In this document: positions 7,651 to 15,210 of the stretch, piece after piece
Layout of the letters: every line of letters starts with the position of its first letter
How positions within the stretch are numbered: the stretch's first letter is position 1
Source: Dehalococcoidales bacterium
GTDB lineage: Bacteria > Chloroflexota > Dehalococcoidia > Dehalococcoidales > UBA5760
NCBI GenBank assembly: GCA_016931015.1
Contig: JAFGFP010000047.1
Location: 1-27,029, forward strand
Reading direction: 5' to 3'
DNA length: 27,029 nucleotides
Position numbers and translations under genes: made by a program
The notes under the pieces: generated by a model
The model's input: only the letters and a program-made list of their open reading frames with translations
Database searches by the model: none
What the model was told of the DNA's origin: nothing

Positions 7651-8218
7651 ACTGTTCGCCGTCTTCCTGGGCATGGTACTCATCAATAACTTTATCCTGG
7701 TGAGATTCCTGGGGCTCTGCCCCTTCTTCGGCGTCTCCAAGCAGCTAAACAGCGCCATCAGCATGGGGGTAGCGGTTACCTTCGTCATGGCTGTTAGCTC
7801 ACTGGCTACCTGGCTCATCCGTCACTACATCCTGATTCCCCTCGACATCGAGTACATGAACATCGTTATCTTCATCCTGGTAATCGCCACCCTGGTTCAG
7901 ATAATCGAGCTCTTCATCAAGAAAACGAACCTCGGACTCTACTTCTCCTTCGGCATCTACTTACCCCTGATTACCACCAACTGCGCCGTGCTCGGTATCA
8001 CCCTGATAAACACTAACCAGGACTACTCGCTGAGCGGCAGCCTGGTGGCCGCCCTCGGCGGCGGGCTGGGCTTCACCCTGGTGCTCGCCATGATGAGCGG
8101 GATACGGGAGAAGCTGGAGATGGCCAACACCCCCAAGTCGATGAAGGGGCTGCCCATTGCCTTTATCACCGCCGCCCTGCTCGGTCTTGCCTTCGTCGGC
8201 TTTAGCGGCATAATATAG
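7643..8218 (+). CDS. rnfA: Rnf complex subunit A, membrane subunit
   Basis: RnfA (191 residues) pairs with RnfE in the membrane core. It shows six spans, the motif INNFILVRFLGLCPFFGVSK with one conserved cysteine, and LPLITTNCAVLGITL with the other. Both match the inverted-repeat fold shared with RnfE and NqrD/E. The start overlaps the rnfE stop. After the stop, 30 bases with AAGAGGAGAG precede rnfB, a clear binding site for the last gene of the operon. Confidence 0.95.
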   Translation: MNELFAVFLGMVLINNFILVRFLGLCPFFGVSKQLNSAISMGVAVTFVMAVSSLATWLIRHYILIPLDIEYMNIVIFILVIATLVQIIELFIKKTNLGLYFSFGIYLPLITTNCAVLGITLINTNQDYSLSGSLVAALGGGLGFTLVLAMMSGIREKLEMANTPKSMKGLPIAFITAALLGLAFVGFSGII

Positions 8219-8248
8219 ATAGTGATATAATTATCAAGAGGAGAGACG

Positions 8249-9094
8249 ATGCCCATCGGAATACTGGCCGCCATAGGTCTCGCTTGTGGGCTGATAATAT
8301 ACCTGGTCTATATCAAAGTGCCCCAGAAGGTGAAGGGGCTGGAGAAGACCGAGGAGATAACCTCTATCCTGCCCGGGATGAACTGCGGTGCCTGCGGCTA
8401 CCCCGGCTGCTTTGCCTACGCTCAGGCGCTGTCCCAAGACCCGGAGCTGATTACCAAGACGCCCTGCTCTCAGGTACTCCAGGACCCGGACAGCCTAGCC
8501 CGGCTGGAGAAGGCGCTCGGTTGCAAGCTGGACGCCGCCGCCCTGTGCAAGAAGGCGCTCGTCCACTGCGGCGGTAACTCCGAGGTCGTCTGCAACTACT
8601 CCGGCGCCCCGACCTGCAAGGCGGCCGCTCAGCTCCTCAGGGGTTACAAGAAGTGTCCCTACGCCTGCCTCGGCCTCGGCGACTGCGTCGAGATATGCCC
8701 CCAGGGGGCTATCGCCATCGACCCGGAAAAGGGTATCGCCGTCGTTAACCCGGATAAGTGCACCGGCTGCGGGCTCTGCGTCACCGAGTGCCCCCAGGAG
8801 CTCATCGAGCTGGTGCCTGCGGGCACCAAAATCGGCTTCCTTTGTAACTACAAGCCCTTGAAGAACATCCCCGGCCGGGAGAGGTGCGACTACGGCTGTA
8901 TCCACTGCCGGAAGTGCTTCAAGGCCTGCGAGTTCGAAGCGATAGACTGGAACAAGGAGACGGCCCTACCCGAGTTTAACCAGGAGAAGTGCACCCTCTG
9001 CCTCAAGTGCGTCACGGAGTGCCCTCAGAGCACCCTGGCCGACTTCACCAAGCTGGGCCGGGAAAAAGAGGCGGAGTTGGTCGCCGCCGAGTAA
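8249..9094 (+). CDS. rnfB: Rnf complex subunit B, multi-FeS protein
   Basis: RnfB takes electrons from ferredoxin and passes them into the complex. The 281 residues begin with a membrane helix (4-22). The N-terminal FeS motif MNCGACGYPGC follows (near residues 46-56, with a later CSQ cysteine). Next come YKKCPYACLGLGDCVEICP and KCTGCGLCVTECP, then the further cysteine-rich segments RCDYGCIHCRKCFKACEFEA and KCTLCLKCVTECP, consistent with several 4Fe-4S clusters. The length and cluster number are within the range of clostridial-type RnfB. It is the last gene of the apbE-rnfCDGEAB operon. No clear terminator follows within the 180 bases before rsmD. Confidence 0.95.
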   Translation: MPIGILAAIGLACGLIIYLVYIKVPQKVKGLEKTEEITSILPGMNCGACGYPGCFAYAQALSQDPELITKTPCSQVLQDPDSLARLEKALGCKLDAAALCKKALVHCGGNSEVVCNYSGAPTCKAAAQLLRGYKKCPYACLGLGDCVEICPQGAIAIDPEKGIAVVNPDKCTGCGLCVTECPQELIELVPAGTKIGFLCNYKPLKNIPGRERCDYGCIHCRKCFKACEFEAIDWNKETALPEFNQEKCTLCLKCVTECPQSTLADFTKLGREKEAELVAAE

Positions 9095-9135
9095 CCGGCC
9101 GCCGGGCCATGCCAGCACGATGCATTTCCAACTTG

Positions 9136-9141
9136 TATAAT
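9136..9141 (+). promoter_or_regulatory. TATAAT, possible -10 element for rsmD
   Basis: A TATAAT lies 131 bases before the rsmD start in the rnfB-rsmD intergenic region. No matching -35 is evident, so it is only a candidate. If used, it gives an unusually long leader (about 125 bases) for which I could not draw a stable conserved fold. Confidence 0.25.
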
Positions 9142-9272
9142 CACGGGTCATAGTCTAGAATATAGCCCGGAAAACTGAAGAGGGTGGTTAGGATAGCTAA
9201 GGGTCTAACGGAGGATGGTCTCACCGCTGATTATAGCCAAGGGGACGAGTCCGGACACCTTAACAAAGATAG

Positions 9273-9830
9273 ATGATGCGGGTTATTGCGGGCAAAGCTA
9301 AAGGACACCCCCTCAAGGCACCGAAGGGCACCCCCACCCGCCCGGCAACCGACCTGGTGCGCGGGGCGATTTTCTCTATCCTGGAGAACCTGGCCACCGA
9401 CTGGACACGGGTGCTCGATGTCTTCAGCGGCAGCGGCGCCCTGGGTATCGAAGCCCTGAGCCGCGGGGCCGACTGGGTTGACTTTGTTGACCGTGAGCGG
9501 CGGTGCTGTGATATAATTAGGCAAAATCTGGAAAAGACAGGGTTTAGTGATAAAGCCCATGTCTACTGCTGTAGCGTTAGTAAGGCGATTCGCTTTCTTG
9601 ATAAGGAGTACAGCGTTATACTGATGGACCCACCCTATTCTGATGCGTCGACAGGCGATACCGTAACCAAACTGGCCACCTCGAGTCTCATCGGGAAAGA
9701 CTCAATCGTAGTAGTAACCCACTCCCCCCACCTTCCCCTGGCCCCGGCCTACGCCACCCTCAGTCTCCTCAAGGAGCGCCGCCACGGGGATAGTTGCATT
9801 TCAATCTACAAGCAGGAGGCGGAATCTTGA
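9273..9830 (+). CDS. rsmD: 16S rRNA (guanine966-N2)-methyltransferase
   Basis: RsmD methylates N2 of G966 in 16S rRNA using S-adenosylmethionine. The 185 residues begin MMRVIAGKAKG, as in the family, then TPTRPATDLVRGAIFSIL. The SAM-binding loop VLDVFSGSGALGIEAL spans 47-62, and the catalytic motif DPPY is at 119-122. The first of two adjacent ATG codons is given; the second (9276) would match the family start equally well. No strong ribosome binding site is seen. The stop overlaps the TTG start of coaD, a gene pair often seen together in bacteria. Confidence 0.93.
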   Translation: MMRVIAGKAKGHPLKAPKGTPTRPATDLVRGAIFSILENLATDWTRVLDVFSGSGALGIEALSRGADWVDFVDRERRCCDIIRQNLEKTGFSDKAHVYCCSVSKAIRFLDKEYSVILMDPPYSDASTGDTVTKLATSSLIGKDSIVVVTHSPHLPLAPAYATLSLLKERRHGDSCISIYKQEAES

Positions 9831-10318
9831 CTACTGCCATCTACCCGGGTAGCTTCGACCCCATCACCAACGGTCACCTTGATATCATCATCAGGGCTTC
9901 CAAGCTGTTCGATAAGCTGGTAATCGGCGTCTACGATCGCCCCGATAAGCCCCTTCTCTTCACCACCGAGGAGAGAGCGAATCTGGTGAGGAAGTCCGTG
10001 ACCGATTTACCCAACGTCGAGGTCAGAATCTTCTCCGGACTCACCGTTAACTTCGCCAGGGAGATGAAAGCCCAGACCATAGTCCGCGGACTGAGAATGA
10101 GCGCCGACTTCGAAAGAGAGTTCGACCTGGCCATGATGAATAAGAAGCTGTCCCCGGACGTAGAGATAATCTGTTTCATGTCGGACCTTCAATACCAGTT
10201 CCTCAGCTCCAGCCTGCTCAAGGAAGCCGCCCGGCTGGGGGGTGAAATCACCAACATGGTCCCGAAACACGTGGCGGAAGCGTTAAGAAAGAAGGTCGGT
10301 AACCAATGTAAGAATTAG
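9827..10318 (+). CDS. coaD: phosphopantetheine adenylyltransferase
   Basis: CoaD transfers the AMP moiety of ATP to 4'-phosphopantetheine in coenzyme A synthesis. The protein (163 residues) reads MTTAIYPGSFDPITNGHLDI, with the nucleotide-binding TNGH at 14-17. It also has IVRGLR (85-90) and FLSSSLLKEAA (125-135), the usual family motifs. I chose the TTG at 9827-9829, whose last two bases overlap the rsmD stop, because AGGAGG at 9814-9819 lies seven bases upstream and the conserved N-terminus begins there. A longer ATG start at 9794 would add 11 unrelated residues inside rsmD. Confidence 0.95.
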   Translation: MTTAIYPGSFDPITNGHLDIIIRASKLFDKLVIGVYDRPDKPLLFTTEERANLVRKSVTDLPNVEVRIFSGLTVNFAREMKAQTIVRGLRMSADFEREFDLAMMNKKLSPDVEIICFMSDLQYQFLSSSLLKEAARLGGEITNMVPKHVAEALRKKVGNQCKN

Positions 10319-10378
10319 CTAAAAAAGGCGGTTCGCTTAAAGAAACCAATCATCCAGGAACAAGGACAGGAGGTATCA

Positions 10379-10651
10379 ATGGCTTACAAGATTACCGATG
10401 AGTGTATCAGTTGCGGCGCCTGTGAACCGGAGTGCCCCAACGAGGCGATCAGCGAGGGGGAGACGATTTATGTGATTGACCCCGATAAGTGCACCGAGTG
10501 CGTCGGCAGTCACACGGAATCAAAGTGCGCCGAGGTCTGCCCGGTCGACGCCTGTGAAGCCGACCCCGACCACGCCGAGAGCAAAGAAGCGCTCCTCGAG
10601 AAATGGCGCAAGCTGCACCCGGGTGAAGAACCGGCCGAGGGAACCTTTTAG
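10379..10651 (+). CDS. 2[4Fe-4S] ferredoxin
   Basis: This 90-residue ferredoxin has C9-x2-C12-x2-C15-x3-C19-P and a second set C38-x2-C41-x8-C50-x3-C54-P. The eight-residue insertion in the second set is typical of YfhL/Alvin-type ferredoxins, whose clusters tend to have different and often low potentials. A C-terminal helix rich in Glu and Lys follows. AGGAGG lies seven bases before the ATG. Its position about 1.3 kb after rnfB makes it a plausible electron donor or acceptor for the Rnf complex. That is inference, since rsmD and coaD lie between. Confidence 0.9.
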   Translation: MAYKITDECISCGACEPECPNEAISEGETIYVIDPDKCTECVGSHTESKCAEVCPVDACEADPDHAESKEALLEKWRKLHPGEEPAEGTF

Positions 10652-10661
10652 GCTCTATTAA

Positions 10662-10704
10662 CTAGAAAAACAAACCCCCGTTAGACGAATCAGCCTAGCG
10701 GGGG
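10662..10704 (-). terminator. intrinsic terminator downstream of cvpA
   Basis: A 10-bp stem pairs CCCCCGTTAG (10675-10684) with CTAGCGGGGG (10695-10704), with one G-T pair and a 10-base loop. On the minus strand it is followed by TTTGTTTTTC, so it should end the transcript that contains cvpA. On the plus strand no U-tract follows, but the stem lies only 23 bases after the ferredoxin stop and may protect that 3' end. Confidence 0.75.
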
Positions 10705-10744
10705 AGGGGTTGAATCGCTAACTACTGCGCCGATTAACAGCCGG

Positions 10745-11233
10745 CTAATCAAAGAAAGAGCGTATGCCGTCGAACTCGTCCGGCAGCAGCGCCAGCACCT
10801 TGGGGAATTGGTCCAGCAAGATGGGGGCGATATTCGAGTCGCTGATGGCCCCCGAGACCCCGAGGTACTTAACCCAGATAGCCAGCACGGCGCCGCAGAA
10901 CATGGCCCCGACCAGGAAACCGAGAATGGCGCCCACCAGGCGGTTCACCCAACCGAGCATTATAGCGGAAGCCGCCTTCTCCAAGAAGTGCGCCACTATG
11001 GCCGCCGCCGCCATGATGCCGATGAAGATAATGGCAAAGGCGGCCACCTTAGCCCAGGTAGGCGAGGAAATAAGCGTCAGATGCTCGGAGAAGGACGCGT
11101 AGTAGCGTCCGGCCAGGAATATCCCCAGCACCAACCCACCCAGGGTCAGCGCCATCTTGATGATTCCTTTTCTCAGCCCGATAAAGGTAGTCAGGCCGAT
11201 AGCCACTACGAGAACAATATCAAGCCAGTTCAC
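10745..11233 (-). CDS. CvpA-family membrane protein
   Basis: The 162 residues show four hydrophobic spans and the CvpA-family layout. The N-terminal MNWLDIVLVVAIGLTTFIGL is followed by RKGIIKMALTLGGLVLGIFLA, and later by GWVNRLVGAILGFLVGAMF. CvpA was named for colicin V production; its exact function is unclear and has been linked to membrane and envelope stress. The gene follows the MacB-like permease after 48 bases on the same strand and ends before a good terminator, so it may close the efflux transcription unit. Confidence 0.82.
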   Translation of the reverse strand: MNWLDIVLVVAIGLTTFIGLRKGIIKMALTLGGLVLGIFLAGRYYASFSEHLTLISSPTWAKVAAFAIIFIGIMAAAAIVAHFLEKAASAIMLGWVNRLVGAILGFLVGAMFCGAVLAIWVKYLGVSGAISDSNIAPILLDQFPKVLALLPDEFDGIRSFFD

Positions 11234-11281
11234 GATAGCCCGCCCATCCTATCTCAGCTCACTCATCTCTGCTACATAATA

Positions 11282-12535
11282 TCATCCATAGTGCAGCGCA
11301 TCAATAGGATTCAGCCGGGCCGCCCTCAGCGCCGGGTATATCCCGGAGACGAGACCGATAAAAATCGCCACCGATATCGCCAAGACGATGATGTCCGGCG
11401 AGACCACCGTGGTCATCGTGCCGCCGCCGATGCTGAGCCGGGAGAAAAGGCGTGCCATAATCATGCCGGCGGCAACACCGACGGCGCTGCCCACCAGGCT
11501 AATCACCGCCGATTCCAGGAGGAACTGACTCAGGATATCGCGCCGCTTGGCGCCTACCGCCTTGCGGATACCTATCTCCCGGGTACGCTCGGTTACCGAG
11601 ACCAGCATGATGTTCATGATACCAATACCGCCGACGAGCAGGGAAATACCAGCGATGGCCCCCAGTAGCAGGGTGAGCATCCCGGTTATTTGCTGCACGC
11701 TGCTCAGTATCTGCTCCTGACTGATAACCGCAAAGTCATCATCGTCATCGGCGGCCAGGTGATGCCGGTCCCGTAAAACATCCTCGATATCCAGGATGGC
11801 CCCGTTAACCGCCCCGGCGCTGGTTACCTCGACAACGATACTCTGCACCGCATCCTCGCCGCTGGAGGTAAGCTGGGTAAACAGCCTGGCGTGAAAGGTG
11901 GTGATGGGCACCAGAACCATCTCGTCCTGGCTAATACCCATCATGGCGCCGCCCTTAGCCTCCAGCACCCCGACCACGGTAAAGCGGCGCCCGCTGATTT
12001 TAATCTTCTCTCCCACCGGGTCGGCCCCACCGAAAAGGTCCTGGGCCGTCTTATCCCCGAGCACGGCAACCAAGTCCCGGTGCCTTACGTTCCTCTCCGA
12101 GATAAACTGCCCGGCGGCCATTGAGTAACCCATCGCCCCCATATAAGCGGGATTAGTCCCGGTTATGGTGGTGGTCACGCTCTCGCTGCCGGCGATTACG
12201 TCAGCATAGCTGCTGCCCACCGGGGCCACATCAACCACGGCACGCACCCGGGACGGGTCGGCCAGCGCCTCGGCGTCATCGACGCTGAGGGTAGGCACGC
12301 TCCCGGTCAGTCCTCCGAAGCCCGTCGACCCCGGCGTCTGTGGTATCACGTAGATGGCATTAGAACCCAGCCCCTCCAGGGTGGAGGTGATACTGGCCTC
12401 AACCCCCCTCCCGATGGACATCAGCCCGATTACCGCGGCCACCCCGATAATTATACCCAGCATGGTCAGCGCCGAGCGCAGCTTGTTAGCCGTCAGCGAC
12501 CTCAGGGCAGTGGTCAGAGAATCTTTAAACCTCAC
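11282..12535 (-). CDS. MacB-like ABC transporter permease
   Basis: This is the permease of a type VII (MacB/FtsX-type) ABC system: four membrane helices with a large extracytoplasmic domain between the first and second. The N-terminus VRFKDSLTTALRSLTANKLR, the first helix with LGIIIGVAAVIGLMSIG, and the C-terminal FtsX core with GIGIMNIMLVSVTERTREIG are all typical. Such transporters work by mechanotransmission, moving substrates on the outer side of the membrane. I chose the GTG at 12535-12533 because GGGAGGG precedes it at a good distance and the family starts here. An ATG at 12553 would add six residues. The start overlaps the end of the ATPase gene, so the two are translationally coupled. 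Confidence 0.93.
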   Translation of the reverse strand: MRFKDSLTTALRSLTANKLRSALTMLGIIIGVAAVIGLMSIGRGVEASITSTLEGLGSNAIYVIPQTPGSTGFGGLTGSVPTLSVDDAEALADPSRVRAVVDVAPVGSSYADVIAGSESVTTTITGTNPAYMGAMGYSMAAGQFISERNVRHRDLVAVLGDKTAQDLFGGADPVGEKIKISGRRFTVVGVLEAKGGAMMGISQDEMVLVPITTFHARLFTQLTSSGEDAVQSIVVEVTSAGAVNGAILDIEDVLRDRHHLAADDDDDFAVISQEQILSSVQQITGMLTLLLGAIAGISLLVGGIGIMNIMLVSVTERTREIGIRKAVGAKRRDILSQFLLESAVISLVGSAVGVAAGMIMARLFSRLSIGGGTMTTVVSPDIIVLAISVAIFIGLVSGIYPALRAARLNPIDALHYG

Positions 12536-13193
12536 CGGCGACAACCCTCCCATCCTGAATACGAATGGTGCGCTGGGCCTGAGCGGCGATATCCGGCTCG
12601 TGGGTAATCAGGACTATCGTTTTCCCGCCCCGGTGCAGCCGGTAGAAGATATCCATGATACCGGCGCCCGACTTGGTATCGAGGTTACCGGTCGGCTCGT
12701 CGGCCAGGACGAGCCAGGGGTCGTTGACCAGCGCCCGGGCGATAGCCACCCGCTGCTGCTCACCCCCCGACATCTCGGAGGGCTTATGGTCAGCCCGACC
12801 CGCCAAGCCCACCTGCGCCAGCACCTCCTGAGCCCGCTCCCGCCTCCGGGATGTCCTGCCGCTGTAGATAAGCGGCAGTTCCACGTTCGCCAGTGCCGTC
12901 GCCCGGGGCAGCAGATTAAAGTTCTGGAAGACAAAGCCGTACTTTCTATTTCTCAGCTCGGCGAGCTGGTTATCATTCAACCGACCGGTGTCCTCTCCGT
13001 TAAATAGATAGCGCCCGGAGGTGGGCCTATCCAGCAGGCCGATTATGTTAAGCAGGGTCGATTTACCCGAGCCCGAGGCGCCGATGATAGCCAGCATCTC
13101 CCCTTCGGCGATAGCGAGCGACACCCCCCTCAGGGCGTTGACCGCCACCTTCCCCATGTGGTAGACCTTGGTGATATTCTCAAGCTCAATCAT
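12525..13193 (-). CDS. MacB/LolD-like ABC transporter ATPase
   Basis: The 222-residue ATPase has Walker A GASGSGKST (38-46), a Q-loop glutamine at 90, the signature MSGGEQQ (141-147), Walker B LVLADEPTG (161-169) and an H-loop in VLITHEPD. The sequence follows the MacB/LolD subfamily closely, for example the segment YGFVFQNFNLLPRATALANV. It powers the permease encoded by the overlapping downstream gene. AAAGGA lies eight bases upstream of the ATG. Upstream on the same strand are the small cysteine-rich gene and the adaptor lipoprotein. Confidence 0.95.
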   Translation of the reverse strand: MIELENITKVYHMGKVAVNALRGVSLAIAEGEMLAIIGASGSGKSTLLNIIGLLDRPTSGRYLFNGEDTGRLNDNQLAELRNRKYGFVFQNFNLLPRATALANVELPLIYSGRTSRRRERAQEVLAQVGLAGRADHKPSEMSGGEQQRVAIARALVNDPWLVLADEPTGNLDTKSGAGIMDIFYRLHRGGKTIVLITHEPDIAAQAQRTIRIQDGRVVAGEV

Positions 13194-13250
13194 AACCGGG
13201 TTCCTTTAACACGTGGCTGTTACCAGTTCGGTAATGTATGTAAGGAAAAG

Positions 13251-13505
13251 CTACTCACGCTCTTTCATAATCTCGTCATAGCATTCCCCACATACAAGCA
13301 TACAGTTTTCCTTATTGAATCTACCACCGCGTTCAGAAGGGATTTTCTGACAAGGAAGCCTCTTCTTTTTCTTCTCGCGGCTTCCAATCTTATCTCCGCA
13401 TCTCGCACAATAGATATATCCCCACCCTCTCTCCTCGTGGGGACACTGGACAAGCTCAGCATACTTAAGGCACTGTGGATTAAACTGCGACATAATAGAA
13501 CCCAT
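13251..13505 (-). CDS. small cysteine-rich HNH/zinc-ribbon-like protein
   Basis: The 84-residue protein contains C33-x2-C36 and C72-x2-C75, two pairs suited to one zinc ion, plus further cysteines at 12, 21, 52 and 68. The stretch from about 50 to 75 has the look of a small HNH-type fold (a CQKIP segment, an Asn at 64, then CMLVCGEC), but the catalytic His-His pair is not obvious. A binding-only zinc ribbon is equally possible. Its GC content is lower than the efflux genes on both sides and no good ribosome binding site precedes either ATG (13505 or 13493). It sits in a 356-base gap that splits the adaptor from the ATPase, suggesting an insertion into the operon. Confidence 0.5.
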   Translation of the reverse strand: MGSIMSQFNPQCLKYAELVQCPHEERGWGYIYCARCGDKIGSREKKKKRLPCQKIPSERGGRFNKENCMLVCGECYDEIMKERE

Positions 13506-13550
13506 AACCGCAAAACCTTACCAGTTTATGACCTCGAAACCTCTACTACT

Positions 13551-14816
13551 CTAGCCCCCGAACATAAAATTCGTGCTGTCCTGAGTGGTCTCAGCGGGTA
13601 TCTCAATAACCACCATCTCCCCCTCCACAAGCCCCGATATAATCTCGGTCTGATAACCATCGCTCATCCCGATAACCACCGGACGCTCCTCGATTTCACT
13701 GGCACCCTCGGCACCGGTAACCATCACCTGAACCACGGGGTTACCCTGGGCGTCGTACTTAACCGCCCGGTCGGGCACCAGGAGGACATCGCTACGGTCA
13801 CTGAGCACGACGTCAGCCGTGGCACTCATGCCGGCCCGGATACCGCTGGCCGGGGGTACATCGAAGCTAATCTTAACGCTGTAGAAAACGACCCCGGATT
13901 CTAATCTGGGCAGCGGAGAAATCGAGCTAACCTTACCCTCAAGCACCAGCTCGGGCAAGGCATCAATCTCGATGACAGCCTGCTGCCCCAGAGCGACCCC
14001 GGGAATGTCAATCTCGTCCAGCTCGACGACCAGCTCCATAAGGCTATTATCAATCATCTGTATTACGGCTACCTGCGACACGCTCGGGGCGGGAATGATA
14101 TCCCCCTCCTCGACATTCACCCGGGCGATAACCCCGGCGAAGGGGGCGGTTAAGACCTCCGTCTCCAGAGCCCGGCGTGCCTCGGCCAGAGCCTGCTCCG
14201 CAGCCGTTACCTCTTTTTTCAGTACCGCTATCTGGTCTTCGTCACGCTCGTTGAGCATGTCATCCAGGGTGTCCTCGGCCATCTCCAGTTGAATCTCGGC
14301 GTTCAAGACCTCCATCTGCCACTGGAGTACCTCCCACTCGCTGCCGTGCCGGAGGGCATAGCGCAGCATATCATCGGCCAGGTCCAGGTAATCCTCGGCG
14401 TCATCCACCGCCTGCTCGGCTTCCTCGATTTCATCATCGGTGAAGGGGTTCTCCGCCTTGTCCAGGCTGTACTGCGTCTGCATCAGGGCAGCCTCGGCCC
14501 GGGTTACCGCTAGCTCCAGGGCCTCCTCATCCAGCGGTACCAGCTGAGCCAGCCGCTGGCCCCGGTAGACCTCGTCGCCCTCCTCGACATATATCGCCTC
14601 AATCTCACCGCCGTCATCAAAGGACAGGTCAATCTCGTTAACCACGTCCACCGAGCCGCTACCGCTGACGCTAATCATCAAGTCTCCCCGCACCACCGCA
14701 ACCAGTTCAATGCTAGACCCGGTGGCACCTGCCCCACCCCCGATGGGACGGCAGCCCAGTATGCCGACCAAGGCCAGGCACGAGAGGACGACGGCGACTA
14801 TCTTCCTACGCTTCAC
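13551..14816 (-). CDS. MacA/HlyD-like efflux adaptor lipoprotein
   Basis: The 421-residue protein is the membrane-fusion-type partner of a MacB-like transporter. It has a lipobox VGILGC with Cys22. A biotinyl-lipoyl-like half follows (GDEVYRGQRLAQL), then a long acidic coiled-coil hairpin (about residues 95-215, with repeated EEAEQAVDDAED-like heptads). The second lipoyl half is LTAPFAGVIARVNVEEGDII, and a beta-barrel and membrane-proximal domain closes it. The start is GTG, with GGAGG ten bases upstream inside the end of the AbrB-type gene. The anchor as a lipoprotein fits a cell with one membrane, where the adaptor must work without an outer-membrane channel. Confidence 0.9.
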   Translation of the reverse strand: MKRRKIVAVVLSCLALVGILGCRPIGGGAGATGSSIELVAVVRGDLMISVSGSGSVDVVNEIDLSFDDGGEIEAIYVEEGDEVYRGQRLAQLVPLDEEALELAVTRAEAALMQTQYSLDKAENPFTDDEIEEAEQAVDDAEDYLDLADDMLRYALRHGSEWEVLQWQMEVLNAEIQLEMAEDTLDDMLNERDEDQIAVLKKEVTAAEQALAEARRALETEVLTAPFAGVIARVNVEEGDIIPAPSVSQVAVIQMIDNSLMELVVELDEIDIPGVALGQQAVIEIDALPELVLEGKVSSISPLPRLESGVVFYSVKISFDVPPASGIRAGMSATADVVLSDRSDVLLVPDRAVKYDAQGNPVVQVMVTGAEGASEIEERPVVIGMSDGYQTEIISGLVEGEMVVIEIPAETTQDSTNFMFGG

Positions 14817-14821
14817 GGTAG

Positions 14822-15109
14822 CTACGCCTCCTTTTTCTTCCGGATAACCTTTTGCTTTTGCTCTCTAATCATCTCCTCGATGCGAGCCAGCCCTTCGCTC
14901 ATGGTGCTCAACATCTGCTCCATGGAATCGGCCTTAACCAAAAGCAGCCCGTGCTTACCCATAACGGCCCCGAAAACCAGTATCGTGTCACCGGCCTGTA
15001 TCCCCAGCTCCCGGCGGGCGCTGGCCGGGATGACCACCTGCCCCTTGGCGTTAACCATCATGGAGCCAAAACACTTGTGATTATCCCCGAGGATATTTCT
15101 CATCTTCAT
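14822..15109 (-). CDS. AbrB/SpoVT-type transcription regulator
   Basis: The 95-residue protein has the swapped-hairpin DNA-binding domain of the AbrB family: GSMMVNAKGQVVIPASARRE (15-34), then LGIQAGDTILVF (35-46). A charged C-terminal helix ends in KQKVIRKKKEA. I chose the ATG at 15109 because AGGGGG lies eight bases upstream. A TTG at 15184 is in frame but is itself the -35 hexamer of the promoter, so it cannot be the start of that transcript. It is the first gene of the efflux unit and the adaptor starts six bases after its stop. Self-regulation through the dyad over the -10 is likely but not shown. Confidence 0.85.
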   Translation of the reverse strand: MKMRNILGDNHKCFGSMMVNAKGQVVIPASARRELGIQAGDTILVFGAVMGKHGLLLVKADSMEQMLSTMSEGLARIEEMIREQKQKVIRKKKEA

Positions 15110-15151
15110 GACACACCCCCTGTTGCCGACCGTAATATATATAAAATTAGT

Positions 15152-15166
15152 AGTAATTATATTACT
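15152..15166. promoter_or_regulatory. perfect dyad over the -10 element, candidate operator
   Basis: AGTAAT and ATTACT form a perfect 6-bp inverted repeat around a three-base centre. The dyad covers the whole TATAAT of the AbrB-type gene's promoter. A repressor here would block RNA polymerase directly. The AT-rich character fits AbrB-family sites. Confidence 0.5.
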
Positions 15167-15184
15167 TTTAGGACAATCGGTCAA
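15156..15184 (-). promoter_or_regulatory. promoter of the regulator and efflux operon
   Basis: On the minus strand TTGACC (15184-15179), a 17-base spacer and a perfect TATAAT (15161-15156) form a near-consensus sigma-70 promoter. The start point would be near 15149, leaving a leader of about 40 bases before the ATG at 15109. Confidence 0.75.
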
Positions 15185-15210
15185 ATAATTACCGGGAGAC
15201 AGGGGGATAG

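Noticed and set aside
7024..7818. 264-codon minus-strand frame across rnfE and rnfA
   Set aside because: It lies antisense to two certain rnf genes and has low-complexity His/Gln/Gly composition.
9216..9302. 28-codon frame before and over the start of rsmD as a leader peptide
   Set aside because: GGAGG touches its ATG directly, leaving no spacing, and it overlaps rsmD out of frame.
9794..9826. ATG start for coaD eleven codons upstream
   Set aside because: The added residues are not part of the family, and AGGAGG is correctly spaced for the TTG at 9827.
10662..10704. bidirectional terminator for the ferredoxin gene
   Set aside because: Only the minus direction has a U-tract, so I call it for cvpA and leave the plus-strand role open.
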